Notes: a model not told the origin generated them from the sequence alone. Shown: positions 46,225 through 55,137, counted from the first letter of the stretch. The stretch is 64,000 nt of DNA from Polaromonas sp. JS666 (GCF_000013865.1 NC_007948.1:1550001-1614000); one strand, 5' to 3'. Program-made: numbers and translations.

Positions 46225-46333
46225 ACCACACCGACCAGAAAATGACCGCTTTACACTTGGCAGACCATGCCCCACCCCTTGCAGAATCTGCGCTGGGATG
46301 GCATAGTTACTGCCTGAGTAAGCAACGACTTCG

Positions 46334-46356
46334 GAATTCGCCAGAAAGGCGAATTC
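46334..46356. promoter_or_regulatory. Candidate operator of the CapH-like repressor
   Basis: GAATTCGCC-AGAAA-GGCGAATTC is a perfect 9-bp inverted repeat midway between the divergent operons. A weaker dyad TGTTGC/GCAACA follows at about 46374-46393. The symmetry fits a dimeric HTH regulator controlling both directions. Confidence 0.7.
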
Positions 46357-46429
46357 ATTGGTGAATTTGTAACTTGTTGCTTGCACAGGCAACAGTTTAC
46401 GCCTTTTTTTGCGTGGAAGGAAGTATTTA

Positions 46430-46801
46430 ATGGCGCAGTCCGGCCTAGGGTTGCTTTTGCGTAAATTGCGCGAAGCCCGAGACCTGTCTTCCCGCGAGTT
46501 GGGACAGCTTGCGGATATCGATCACACTTATATCTATCGCCTGGAAACGGGCGAAAAGCAGTCGCCCTCCGGCGATCTGCTGACGCGGCTGTTACGCGTT
46601 CTTAAAGCCGATCAACGAGAAATCGAGATGGCGCAATGGTTAACGGCCAACGAGGCCAATCCGGACTGGGTGGAGTACACATTGGGTACTGACATGACCG
46701 CGGAGATGTTCGAGATGGGTGCCAGCATGCGGCACCGGGGTGGAGCGCGCCCCGACCTGGAAACCATCGAAACCCGCGTACGCAAAGCGTTCGAAGACTG
46801 A
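46430..46801 (+). CDS. XRE-family HTH regulator (CapH-like)
   Basis: 123 residues. An N-terminal Cro/CI HTH (LLLRKLREARDLSSRELGQL, DIDHTYIYRLETGEKQSPS) is followed by a short helical C-terminal region (EMFEMGASMRHRG). CBASS operons are known to be repressed by CapH, which is cleaved by the CapP peptidase after DNA damage; this gene is divergent from the CBASS operon and directly precedes an ImmA-type peptidase. ATG 46430 follows GGAAGGAAG. Confidence 0.82.
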   Translation: MAQSGLGLLLRKLREARDLSSRELGQLADIDHTYIYRLETGEKQSPSGDLLTRLLRVLKADQREIEMAQWLTANEANPDWVEYTLGTDMTAEMFEMGASMRHRGGARPDLETIETRVRKAFED

Positions 46802-46802
46802 C

Positions 46803-47678
46803 GTGATCAACGAACTGGATATCCGAAACAAAGCGCGCCAATTTATGGCAGGTCTGGATTTATCCAGGATTGATACGGATCTGTCGGTCTACATCCAAAA
46901 GGTCAAGGCCAAGCTGAAAACCGAGGAAATGGACGAAGGTGAGTCCGGCTACACGTTAACCAAACGGGATGGGACGTCAACCATCATCGTGAATGAGTTG
47001 GAACGGCGTGAGCGCCAGAGATTCTCCGCTTGCCATGAGATCGGGCATATCGTGCTTGAACTGAGCTCCAATCACAAGGAGACTCCGGCTTGGTCTTACG
47101 CTAAACGTGAAGACAACGAAATTGCCTGCGACATGTTCGCGGCTGAGCTGCTAATGCCGTATGACCAATTCAAAGCCGATGTGGATAAGGCGGAGCCTTC
47201 TTTTGAGTTGGTTGAGCGCCTTCGTGCCAAGTATGTAACTTCGTTTTCCGCCACGGCCTCACGGGTCGCCGCCGTCACGGACTACCCCTGTGCTTTTGTC
47301 ACGATGAACTCCAGTGTCATTCGCCACGCATCGCGCTCTGCAGCGCTGCGCACGCTGAATGCCTGGATAGCGCCGAAATCGCCCATCCCCGACGGCTCCG
47401 TGGCCCGTCAGCTGGTGAAGGATGGTCAGCGTTCAGGCGAATCTCCAGATGTTTCCCAAGACGTATGGTTCCAAGACTGGCCTCAAGGTTATGACCTTAC
47501 CGAGCTGGCCAAGCACTATTCCCAATATGACGAAACCTTCGCACTGCTTTGGTTTGAGGGCGATAGTGGTCCAGAAGAGCCGGTCAATACGTTCTCGGGA
47601 AAGCCGCAAGAGGATGATGGTGGGCTCAAGGAACTGGATGGGGTCTTACAGTTCTCGAAGCGGACGAAGCGCAGGTAG
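46803..47678 (+). CDS. ImmA/IrrE-type zinc metallopeptidase (CapP-like)
   Basis: 291 residues. Zinc motif H78-E79-I-G-H82 (ACHEIGHIVLE) and a third-ligand segment with E106 (NEIACDMFAAELLMP) define the family; a C-terminal region of about 130 residues could sense ssDNA or another ligand, as in CapP. GTG at 46803 follows the HTH gene stop by one base, and the frame upstream of it overlaps that gene, so GTG is the likely start. Expected to cleave the HTH repressor and release the CBASS operon. Confidence 0.82.
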   Translation: MINELDIRNKARQFMAGLDLSRIDTDLSVYIQKVKAKLKTEEMDEGESGYTLTKRDGTSTIIVNELERRERQRFSACHEIGHIVLELSSNHKETPAWSYAKREDNEIACDMFAAELLMPYDQFKADVDKAEPSFELVERLRAKYVTSFSATASRVAAVTDYPCAFVTMNSSVIRHASRSAALRTLNAWIAPKSPIPDGSVARQLVKDGQRSGESPDVSQDVWFQDWPQGYDLTELAKHYSQYDETFALLWFEGDSGPEEPVNTFSGKPQEDDGGLKELDGVLQFSKRTKRR

Positions 47679-48043
47679 CACCAAGGTAGGCTCGACACAG
47701 GCGCCGCGAGCTTGACCTGCAGCCGAACAATGCCAGGCACAGTCTGGATGGGGTGTCAATCGCTGTCCCTACAGTATTAGCGATTCATTGACTGATGCCT
47801 CTTGAAAAAATCAATTGCATTCGTTATTTCACGCCAAACGCCACTCAGCTTTTCCCATTGGGCTCTCTCTCGAAGATAGCTTATTGCCACAACGACATCG
47901 GTCAACACCAAGCAGCCAATCACATGATCGACAGCACCGAGGTGCATTGGCAACCTGTGTCAATTTTTAGAAACCGCCGAATGCAAACATTTCTCACGTA
48001 AGTGTTGTGGCCGGTGGCGCTGTTGCGAATGTAGCAATGCTCC
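47679..48043. other. Intergenic stretch, no gene seen
   Basis: About 365 AT-richer bases after the metallopeptidase gene. No supported ORF, terminator or repeat. It probably contains the right border of the CBASS cargo. Confidence 0.4.
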
Positions 48044-48175
48044 TTAATTTCCTGGCCACAGGACATCGGGGTCTTGAAGAGGCAATGCGGCAAATGCCTG
48101 AAAGCGATCCGGGTGTTTGGCAACGCGTTCAACCAGGAAGTCGTTGGCATGCATGACAATTTTATTTGCTTTATG
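48044..48175 (-). pseudogene. Amidohydrolase fragment (gamma-resorcylate decarboxylase-like)
   Basis: The minus strand encodes NDFLVERVAKHPDRFQAFAA and LPLQDPDV, a conserved block of amidohydrolase-2 family decarboxylases. Only about 40 residues remain. Confidence 0.65.
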
Positions 48176-48298
48176 GGGATCTGGGATGGCTTGCACGGTT
48201 GAGCCATACCTAAGACGAGCAGAAGTGGCTCTCCATGGGGGTGTTGACAGTGGACAACACCGTGCTAATTTGATTGCAAATAGACACGGGATTCTCAT

Positions 48299-50365
48299 AT
48301 GGAAGCTAGATCACATTACCTGAATCGCCTTCTGCAAACAGTAGGATTTTGGCTGTTTGGCGTATTGCCAGCAGCCATTGCCGTCCTGTCCGCCATGATG
48401 CTGTTCGGTGTCTGGACGAGCAGCAAGGAAGCTCCGCTGAGCTTCCGAGTCCTCGGTAACTTCACCCCCGAAGCCGGTGTGTTGCTGTGCTTGATTGCCT
48501 ACCAACTGCTGCTTCATGGGGCGCGCATCTGGATGTGCAAGCGCCTTGCAGATGCAAACGGCACGATTCCCTATGAGCCAGAATTGACCAGTGACAGCCT
48601 TCGTGCCTTTGTGCCCGCAGTCATGACGCCTTACATCGTGTTCTTCGCCTTGTGGGGTGCCTTTGGCACCAAGGTTGCAGCAACCAACTATGTGCTGGTG
48701 GCTGCATTTGGCGCCATGACGTTCCTGAGCTGGGTCATCATCAAAACGGGGTGGCTCTACGGTTTCATCATTGGCCAGCGCTCACGTGTGCATTACGGTG
48801 ATTCCACCGAGCAAGTACAGCGCTCGAACGTGGCCCGCAAGGAAGTGGCCAAGATCACATTCAAGGACATTCACGGCAACACAGCGATCAAGCGTCGACT
48901 GTTGGAGGCTGGCCGCGCCATCGTGGATGCGCCTAAGGGTGGCCAGGGCAAGGCCCGAAACGGTATCTTGATGGACGGTGAACCCGGCAATGGCAAAACG
49001 GTCTTTGCCGAAGCGCTTGCCGGTGAGCTCAAGCTCCCATTGCTGACACTCACCCACTCGGATGTGGCCAGTCGCTGGGTAGGAGAACGCACCGAAAAAG
49101 TGAAGGCCGCTTTTGAGCAGGCGATTCGATCACAGCCCTGCGTCTTCTTCATTGACGAAATCGACAGCTTCTTGCCTGATCGGTCAACGGATAGCGCCCA
49201 GACCAAGGAAGACAGCGATATCACCAATTCCCTTCTGACGCTGCTGATCGAAATTCGCAAGCATCGTGTGGTGGTCGTGGCTGCAACGAACTACGTGGAT
49301 CGCCTTGACGGTGCCGCCATTCGTGAAGGCCGGTTTGACTTCAAGGTCGAAATCACCCCGCCGGATGAAGCAGCGCGTATTGGCCTGCTGACCGCCGGTT
49401 TAAGCACCAACGCACCCACTTTGCGTGTGAGCCAGGCGACTATCAAAAGCGTCGCTCAACGTTGGAATGGCTTTTCCGTGAAGCGAATCCTTGCCGTGAC
49501 TGAGGAAATGCCTTCCTACGTGGCAGAAGCACGTGAGCAAGGTACTTTCAAGGGTGAGCTGGAGTTTGACGACTTCATGGCCGCATTGCGCCGGCTGCAG
49601 GGCCGTAAGGGTGCCATGCCTGAGAACGTCAAGGCCATGGCTGACCTGGTGCTGCCGGAGGTGACGCGGGAAGCCCTCACGATGCTTGCAAGCCGCCTGA
49701 AAGACCCACAGCGCATTGAGCGCCTCGGTGGCACATTGCCCTCTGGCGTCCTGTTCTTCGGCCCACCTGGCACGGGTAAGACCGCCGCTTGCAAGGCTCT
49801 GGCGAAGGACGTCCAGTGGGCTTTCCTGATCAAGACCGGCCCCGACCTGGTGCGTGACCCCAAGGCCCTGGACAAGCTCTACGCGCAGGCCAAGGATTTG
49901 CGTCCGTGCATCATCTTTGTGGACGAGGCAGATGATTTGCTGCTTTCCCGTGAAGCACCACGAAATACGGAAGCCACCAATAAACTTTTGACCATCATGG
50001 ATGGCGTGAATGACCGTGTGCGTGACGTGGTGTGGGTGGCTGCTACCAACAATCCAGAGCGGATTGATTCCGCTCTGCTGCGTGGTGGTCGGTTCACAGA
50101 GAAGGTTGAATTTGTTCGTCCAGACGAAGACCAGTTGACCACGCATATCGGACAGTGGTTCACAAACCGCAGGATTGGTTTGAAGTCTGGTTTGGATTCC
50201 TCGACTATTGCATCCATGTTGGGTGACGAAAGCATTGCCAACGCTGAGGCTGTGTTGCAGTACGCAGTCAACCGTGCAATCTCTCAGTCGAACGATGATT
50301 TCATTGAAGTTGGTGTTGCCGATGTGCAGAGAGGTGTGGCGATGGTTTTGGGGACTGCGTGCTGA
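48299..50365 (+). CDS. Membrane-anchored tandem AAA ATPase
   Basis: 688 residues. Four hydrophobic helices occupy the first 165 residues (GFWLFGVLPAAIAVLSAMML, AGVLLCLIAYQLLLHG, TPYIVFFALWGAF, VLVAAFGAMTFLSWVIIKTG). Two AAA modules follow: Walker A GEPGNGKT with Walker B VFFIDEID, then GPPGTGKT with IIFVDEAD; arginine-finger-like segments (REGRFDF, RGGRFTEK) are present in both. The layout resembles CDC48/FtsH-type unfoldases but no protease domain is attached. It may remodel membrane protein complexes of the mobile element. The stop overlaps the next small frame. Confidence 0.85.
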   Translation: MEARSHYLNRLLQTVGFWLFGVLPAAIAVLSAMMLFGVWTSSKEAPLSFRVLGNFTPEAGVLLCLIAYQLLLHGARIWMCKRLADANGTIPYEPELTSDSLRAFVPAVMTPYIVFFALWGAFGTKVAATNYVLVAAFGAMTFLSWVIIKTGWLYGFIIGQRSRVHYGDSTEQVQRSNVARKEVAKITFKDIHGNTAIKRRLLEAGRAIVDAPKGGQGKARNGILMDGEPGNGKTVFAEALAGELKLPLLTLTHSDVASRWVGERTEKVKAAFEQAIRSQPCVFFIDEIDSFLPDRSTDSAQTKEDSDITNSLLTLLIEIRKHRVVVVAATNYVDRLDGAAIREGRFDFKVEITPPDEAARIGLLTAGLSTNAPTLRVSQATIKSVAQRWNGFSVKRILAVTEEMPSYVAEAREQGTFKGELEFDDFMAALRRLQGRKGAMPENVKAMADLVLPEVTREALTMLASRLKDPQRIERLGGTLPSGVLFFGPPGTGKTAACKALAKDVQWAFLIKTGPDLVRDPKALDKLYAQAKDLRPCIIFVDEADDLLLSREAPRNTEATNKLLTIMDGVNDRVRDVVWVAATNNPERIDSALLRGGRFTEKVEFVRPDEDQLTTHIGQWFTNRRIGLKSGLDSSTIASMLGDESIANAEAVLQYAVNRAISQSNDDFIEVGVADVQRGVAMVLGTAC

Positions 50366-50589
50366 AATTTGGTATCTCTAGGGTGCTCGCCAGTTCGGTG
50401 GTGGGCCTTGTTACCATTGTCGCCACACAGGCGACTTTCGCTCAGAATGCCTCTGGCGACGTGGCGGTAGCGCAAGTCCCGAAACAACCTGATGACTGCG
50501 TGACCCAGGCCGCTAGCTATCACTTGGTGAGTCCTTGGGTTCTTCGCGCCATTACTTGCCGAAAAGATAGTGAAAGCGCTCGTTGCTGA
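50359..50589 (+). pseudogene. Truncated lytic transglycosylase
   Basis: A GTG-started frame encodes a signal peptide (VLASSVVGLVTIVATQATFA) and then DDCVTQAASYHLVSPWVLRAI, the N-terminal part of a VirB1-type lytic transglycosylase before the catalytic Glu. The frame then diverges and stops, so the catalytic domain is lost. It overlaps the AAA ATPase end and suggests a former conjugation operon. Confidence 0.6.
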
Positions 50590-50698
50590 GCTTGAAATAG
50601 GCGCAGGTTTTGCTTAAAGTATAAGCAAGCAATCCACAGGGGTGGCAACGCCTTTATGGATCTGCACCATTAAGAAGCACAATGAATACAGGAACATC

Positions 50699-50854
50699 AT
50701 GGAAACGATCACCATAATCCAAATCGCACTTGGCGCAGTGATCGTTGCGGGGATTTTTTTCAGTGTGTATGTTGCTCGCAAGAACAAGGTACTGCTAGCT
50801 GAGAATCAAGACTGGTTGAAAAACTCATCAGCGACCGCAAGGAAAATCATCTGA
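50699..50854 (+). CDS. Small single-TM protein
   Basis: 51 residues: METITIIQIALGAVIVAGIFF gives one membrane helix, followed by a basic, polar tail. AGGAAC lies just upstream of the ATG. No family recognised. Confidence 0.5.
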   Translation: METITIIQIALGAVIVAGIFFSVYVARKNKVLLAENQDWLKNSSATARKII

Positions 50855-51473
50855 AAAAAGGGAGCTTACGCTCATTTTTTGATCACATTCGACCCATCGG
50901 GGCATTTATCCCCGTAGAGGTGGGTGCCTCCAAATCGGAGAAACACCATGCTCACCACTCTACGGTGGATTTCAGGATGCTCGATGTATCCACCATGCAT
51001 CTTCCCCCCCGATCGCACGGCGGGGTTTGTCATGGGAAGCAGCCTGGTTGTTCCGCGAAGGACATTTGAAATGCGGCGGTCCACGACCTTGCACTGAAAC
51101 TTCAGAAAGGGCTGTTAGCTTCGACACCCGTATAGTCCATCTTGAGTTCTGGTACAAAAATAATAGGTCGCCCACGGCCGGGGCGGAAACTCGATTAATC
51201 ATCGTCCTGATCGACATGCTCTCAGTAGCACCACGATTTTTGTTGTGGCGCTCGCGTTCCATTTGTCAACCGTTTCACCATCAGCCTCGTTGCGTGAGGA
51301 TCGTCGACACTCGTCATGAGTGCCGATCGTTCGTCGGCATGACCGCTTTTATTCGATTAGGGGCTTGTCGTTTTTTCTTTGTGCGAATTACCCGGTGTTT
51401 TGCGGGAGCCTTGTCGTCTCATTCCAGTTACATAGGGTCGCTGGGGGACGGCTTTTGTCAAAAAGGGAATTCA
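50855..51473. other. Non-coding stretch with a small hairpin
   Basis: About 620 bases. A CGGGG-CATTTAT-CCCCG hairpin lies at about 50898-50914. A minus-strand frame (50872-51084) ends in GGTHLYGDKCPDGSNVIKK and looks partly protein-like, but no family or ribosome site supports it. The long upstream extension of the next gene is rejected. Confidence 0.4.
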
Positions 51474-52010
51474 ATGGGCAACCTGAACATTAGCGCACCC
51501 AAGGTTGGGGCGCGTATCGAGGAAAAACTTCGCGACTGGATCGAGAGTGCGGCGCCTGACGAGTTGTGGGCCTTGCTTGCGAATGGGACAACTGGCGTGC
51601 GGCTTGAACCGATTCCACGCAGCTCGGATGACGAGGAAGACGATGTCTACGTCGAGATATTTACAACAGCCGGTTGGGCGGATTGCCCAGACAACGTTGA
51701 TCGCCAACGCGGTTTGACGGCATATCTTCCCGGTCCCTTCCTGATTCAAAATTGTGACATTACGGAAGACATGGATCGACTTCTCGCCAAATGGGGGCTT
51801 GTTTTGCCCGCAGTTGAAGAAGATGAGAATGAAATCGATCGTCTCCATAGTTTCCGTGATTGGTTCGTCGAGACGCCTAAGGCCCAAACGGAAGCGAGGA
51901 GATCGTTGCAAGTGTGCATCAAAGAGGTCACGTACGCCTTCGAACTGATCGGGGAAAGCTGGATTGAAGAACGTGAACGGGCGGCGACTGACGCCCCGAA
52001 TAACGAATAA
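51474..52010 (+). CDS. Acidic hypothetical protein
   Basis: 178 residues, markedly acidic (SSDDEEDDVYVEIF, EEDENEIDRLHSF). No recognised family. The ATG at 51474 follows AAAAGGGAATTC; the in-frame upstream extension to 51027 is Arg/Cys/Phe-rich and unlikely to be coding. Confidence 0.6.
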   Translation: MGNLNISAPKVGARIEEKLRDWIESAAPDELWALLANGTTGVRLEPIPRSSDDEEDDVYVEIFTTAGWADCPDNVDRQRGLTAYLPGPFLIQNCDITEDMDRLLAKWGLVLPAVEEDENEIDRLHSFRDWFVETPKAQTEARRSLQVCIKEVTYAFELIGESWIEERERAATDAPNNE

Positions 52011-52039
52011 GGCCGCACGGCTTTTGAAATGCACGGGGA

Positions 52040-52370
52040 GTAGAGCTTTGACGCTGGATCTGATCCTCACCTGAAAGCTCTGCTTTCCGTCGTCAGCTGG
52101 ACCGAAAGCGACGGCAATCCTTTCGCAATAGCCCAGACCTTACCGTCCGCACGTTCGGCCCTTCGCCTCGGTCTCGGTCTCATCGGCCCAGCCTACGACT
52201 ACTGCGGCCTCTGCTGACTTCTCGCTCCAGGTCACTCTGTCGCCCGTGCTGGCATGAGGGAAATCGCCCCTGGTAAGGGTCACACTCCTTCTTTGCACAA
52301 CCGCCAGAGAGTAAGAGCAGGCTACCAGCGATTCACCGCCCAGGGCGGCCAGCCCCAAAACAGAACTGCT
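52040..52370 (-). pseudogene. Remnant of a group II intron, region preceding the maturase ORF
   Basis: The minus strand contains GAGAAGTCAGCAGAGGCC, ...GCAGTAGTCG and GCGAAGGGCCGAAC, the characteristic stretch just before the reverse transcriptase/maturase start in many bacterial group II introns, preceded by CTTACTCTCTGGCGG-type sequence. No maturase or domain V is present next to it. Recognition is from memory of such introns, so moderate confidence only. Confidence 0.45.
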
Positions 52371-52703
52371 TTAGGGCAGGCCAAACTGGACTGCGGCCAT
52401 CATCTTGACAAGTTTGAAATTGACCTTCAGAACATCCATGGGGAGTTCGGGTTTTGCCAGGTCACGCAGTTTCAGCTCGTCCACCATACGGTTCAGGTGG
52501 CCATCGAACTTATTACCTTCACCCCAGAGGGACACATCAGCGCGATGGTCCAACTTGAGCAGCTTCAACTTGAGCAGATCGCGACCTGCAGGGCTATCAA
52601 GAAGCCAGTGGCGGTTCGGGACTTCAACTGCCACAGCTGGCTCAGGAACATAGTTCTGGCGGAAGTCTTCGGCGGTCAGTTCTTTATCAACACGAGTTGT
52701 CAT
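52371..52703 (-). CDS. Hypothetical protein
   Basis: 110 residues beginning MTTRVDKELTAEDFRQNYVP, with RHWLLDSPAGRDLLKLKLLK and repeated KL-rich segments. No family recognised. Composition is protein-like and the gene is followed upstream by HU, so it may belong to the mobile element core. Confidence 0.55.
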   Translation of the reverse strand: MTTRVDKELTAEDFRQNYVPEPAVAVEVPNRHWLLDSPAGRDLLKLKLLKLDHRADVSLWGEGNKFDGHLNRMVDELKLRDLAKPELPMDVLKVNFKLVKMMAAVQFGLP

Positions 52704-52835
52704 ATGTACCTCTCAATTTGAATTTGACACTTCCAGAATCTCACAAAAACTGCGCACGTCAACCCTCCAAAATGCAAAGGGCAAAAGAAAACCGCCTGGG
52801 GCTCATCACCCGAGGCGGCCATCAGTCAGTCCAGA

Positions 52836-53147
52836 TTACTTGGCAGCTTTTGCAGCTTTGCGCTGCGCGGCCTTTGGATCCACCACAGCCTTGAACTTCG
52901 CGCCGGCCACAAATTTAGGCACCGTCGTCGCCGGGATCTTCACGGCTTCGCCCGTACGTGGATTCTTTCCGGTGCGCGCGGAGCGTTTCGTGGACTTGAA
53001 CGTTCCAAATCCGACAAGCTGCACGGCATCCCCCTTCTTCACTGTCTTCTGGATAGTATCAATCAGCACATCCAGCACGCGACCTGTGGCTGCTTTGGAA
53101 AGGTCGGTTTCTGCGGCGATGGATTCGATTAGTTCGGCACGGTTCAT
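52836..53147 (-). CDS. HU-family DNA-binding protein
   Basis: 103 residues. MNRAELIESIAAETDLSKAA, VKKGDAVQLVGFGTFKSTKR and the DNA-binding arm GKNPRTGEAVKIPAT are diagnostic, with an extra Ala/Lys-rich C-terminal tail. HU-type proteins bend DNA and can assist recombination or partition of the element. ATG 53147 matches the family start. Confidence 0.92.
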   Translation of the reverse strand: MNRAELIESIAAETDLSKAATGRVLDVLIDTIQKTVKKGDAVQLVGFGTFKSTKRSARTGKNPRTGEAVKIPATTVPKFVAGAKFKAVVDPKAAQRKAAKAAK

Positions 53148-53327
53148 AGTGGGAATTCTCGGTAATAAAAAAGGAGGCACGATTCTATAGCGCAGCAGGC
53201 ATTCCGCATCCAGTGCGGTTGACACCTGGTCTGCGTAGGCCAGTCTCGGTCACGATTCACGTCTTTCGACACGCAAAAAAATGACCGGAATATCCGGCCA
53301 CTTCTGCATTTGAACTCAGATTCACTC

Positions 53328-53681
53328 CTATTCAGAGTAGGCGATTGGCGCACCCGCAAAGTAGTCGGCGTCCAATCCAGTTATAGCTGCGAAGTCACCG
53401 CCAAACGGAATATCAGCAGGGGTACTCGTCCCTGAAACCGGTGCAGGTACGGGTGCCGCCGGCGCGGGAGCCTGATTCGATGGCGGTGCGCTCTCCGCTG
53501 AAGCATGGTCAACCATGGGCACCTTGCCGTTGAGCCTCATTTCCATTTGCAACCCAAGTCGCAGCAGGTAAACAATCTCGCGCGACCGACGCTTTGCACT
53601 AGCCAACCGCTTCAACAACTCCGGGGTGTCGCTATCGACAATAAAGCGAACGCGAACTTTATCGGGGCTTGCATCTGCCAT
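53328..53681 (-). CDS. ParR-like / ribbon-helix-helix-type small protein
   Basis: 117 residues. KVRVRFIVDSDTPELLKRLA and SREIVYLLRLGLQME resemble a ribbon-helix-helix fold; a Pro/Ala-rich linker and acidic C-terminus (FGGDFAAITGLDADYF) follow. Its position three bases after a ParM-like N-terminal peptide fits a ParR-type adaptor. Assignment is tentative. Confidence 0.55.
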   Translation of the reverse strand: MADASPDKVRVRFIVDSDTPELLKRLASAKRRSREIVYLLRLGLQMEMRLNGKVPMVDHASAESAPPSNQAPAPAAPVPAPVSGTSTPADIPFGGDFAAITGLDADYFAGAPIAYSE

Positions 53682-53684
53682 GGC

Positions 53685-53801
53685 TCATGCGGTAGCAATA
53701 GTGCTGGCGTAACCCGCCAGCTTACGGCCCAGAGTCAGTTGGGTAGAAAAGTAGCCTACGTCCACGGCGCGAACGTCCACCACAGGGGTTTCAGGTTTCA
53801 T
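53685..53801 (-). pseudogene. N-terminal stub of a ParM/StbA-like actin-type ATPase
   Basis: 38 residues. AVDVGYFSTQLTLGRK matches the phosphate-1 loop at the N-terminus of ParM-like proteins, but the frame ends after 20 more bases (ASTIATA). GGAGAG precedes the ATG. The remainder of the ATPase appears deleted, leaving the partner gene intact. Confidence 0.5.
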
Positions 53802-53879
53802 AGAAGCTCTCCAGTTAAATGCGGCACAAGGTGTGTTGATAAAAATTCTAGGTGAGCAAGTTGCGTCGGTCGAATGATT

Positions 53880-53998
53880 TGGCCACACATGGGCTGTAAA
53901 TGGCCATTTCTGACCAATGTGGTTTTGTCGTGCTTCGAATCACCTGCTTCAAGAACTCAAGTGGCCAGAAATGGGCTGTAGATGGACATTTCTGTCCA
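53880..53998. repeat. Two 37-bp direct repeats, centromere- or operator-like
   Basis: Copies at 53880-53916 and 53962-53998 share TGGCCA(c/g)A(c/a)ATGGGCTGTA(a/g)ATGG(c/a)CATTTCTG(a/t)CCA, spaced by 82 bases start to start. Each copy contains an inner dyad (CAGAAATGG... / ...CATTTCTG). A related GGCCAGAAACGGG occurs near 54052. They lie upstream of the ParM/ParR-like genes, as parC sites do. Confidence 0.65.
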
Positions 53999-54437
53999 CT
54001 GCATCACACCATGTTTGCACCACGCAAGTGAACTATTCATAGGCGCCACACGGGGCCAGAAACGGGTACTCGACGGGGTTCGGTATGGCGATTCTCATCC
54101 CCATAAGCCCCTGCCAAAGCCTTACACGTGGCGGAATATCCACATCGCATCTTGGAAACACATTCGAATAATTATTAAAGCCAGAGTGATGGGGAAAGCC
54201 GCGCCACCACTGTCGATTCTTTGAAACCCTACAACCCTGTAACCGTGACTGATAGAAGATTTGAATCTGTGGACAACTCCACCACCACCACGATTTATTC
54301 ACAGGCCGCTTGCACCGCAAAAGGCATTCCAGTACACTCGCGCCTGTGTCGGCCTAGTGCCACTCGCAGTTCTTGTGGCTGCCTTAACAAGTCCAGATTC
54401 GCATACGTTGTCTGGCCCTTCAAAAGAAGGAACTCCA

Positions 54438-55077
54438 GGTACTTCAAGTACCACCGCCGTGTCGGCGCGCCGCAAGGCAAATACGCTCGCAAGAGCTGTC
54501 TTTTTTGAAATCTGGTTAGCGATTCGCTAGCCAGGTTGAAACTGAGACTTCAGCTTATGAGTCTTGAAACTCATTAGGCCACGAAACAAGTCACTGACTC
54601 TGTTGTCGCCGGAAGTGGTGCGCCTCATTTGAGGTGGGCCCGGTATCAAACTCTTTGTGCTGGCAACGCCAGCCTGCCTGTCTTGGCTCCTACTGGTGGG
54701 AGCGAAGCGGGAGCCGCGCAAGCGGTACGCGAATAAACACCTACGTTCCAGACGTCTGCTTTTCCACCGCTCGAAGGCACTGCCTTGTAAGAAGCCGCGA
54801 AAAGACAACCGATCCGCCTGTCCGTTTGAGGAGGGGAGCCCGCCGCAGGGCCTGCAAAGGGATTGGTCGTAAAACAGAAGTAGTGGGGTCTGCAAGTCAG
54901 AAGCGGACCAAGTAGGTGATAGACATCGGCGACGAGCCGTATGAAGCGTGGTCCTCTCAAAAGACTCTGGAGACATCCAGTAACCCCCTGCGCCCTCCCA
55001 TCACGGGGCGCAGGTGACTCAGCAATGAGTTGCCCCCCTTCGCACGGACCGGGCAGGAGAGTTTGCTAACGTCCTGC
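54438..55077 (+). ncRNA. Candidate large structured RNA B (about 640 nt)
   Basis: No supported gene covers this stretch, but it is packed with hairpins: 54438-54452 (GGTACT/AGTACC), 54485-54496 (GCTC-GCAA-GAGC), 54512-54534 (10 bp, ATT loop), 54623-54634, 54659-54673 (GCTGGC/GCCAGC), 54714-54725 (CCGC-GCAA-GCGG), 54774-54786, 54987-55014 (9 bp, CCTGCGCCC/GGGCGCAGG), 55017-55030 (ACTCA-GCAA-TGAGT) and 55053-55077. Three have GCAA tetraloops. It leads into short ORFs and an integrase gene. Strand is inferred from that gene. No known RNA family is recognised. Confidence 0.45.
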
Positions 55078-55137
55078 GACCAAACCTGACATAGCCCGCC
55101 TGGGGCCGCAAAAAACAGGAAACCAATCACCAGCGTG

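Noticed and set aside
50872-51084. 70-codon minus-strand frame ending in a protein-like segment
   Set aside because: No ribosome site or family; kept only as a remark in the intergenic entry.
54925-54950. Group II intron domain V in region B (GAGCCGTATGA)
   Set aside because: Only the first strand resembles domain V; the complementary second strand is absent.
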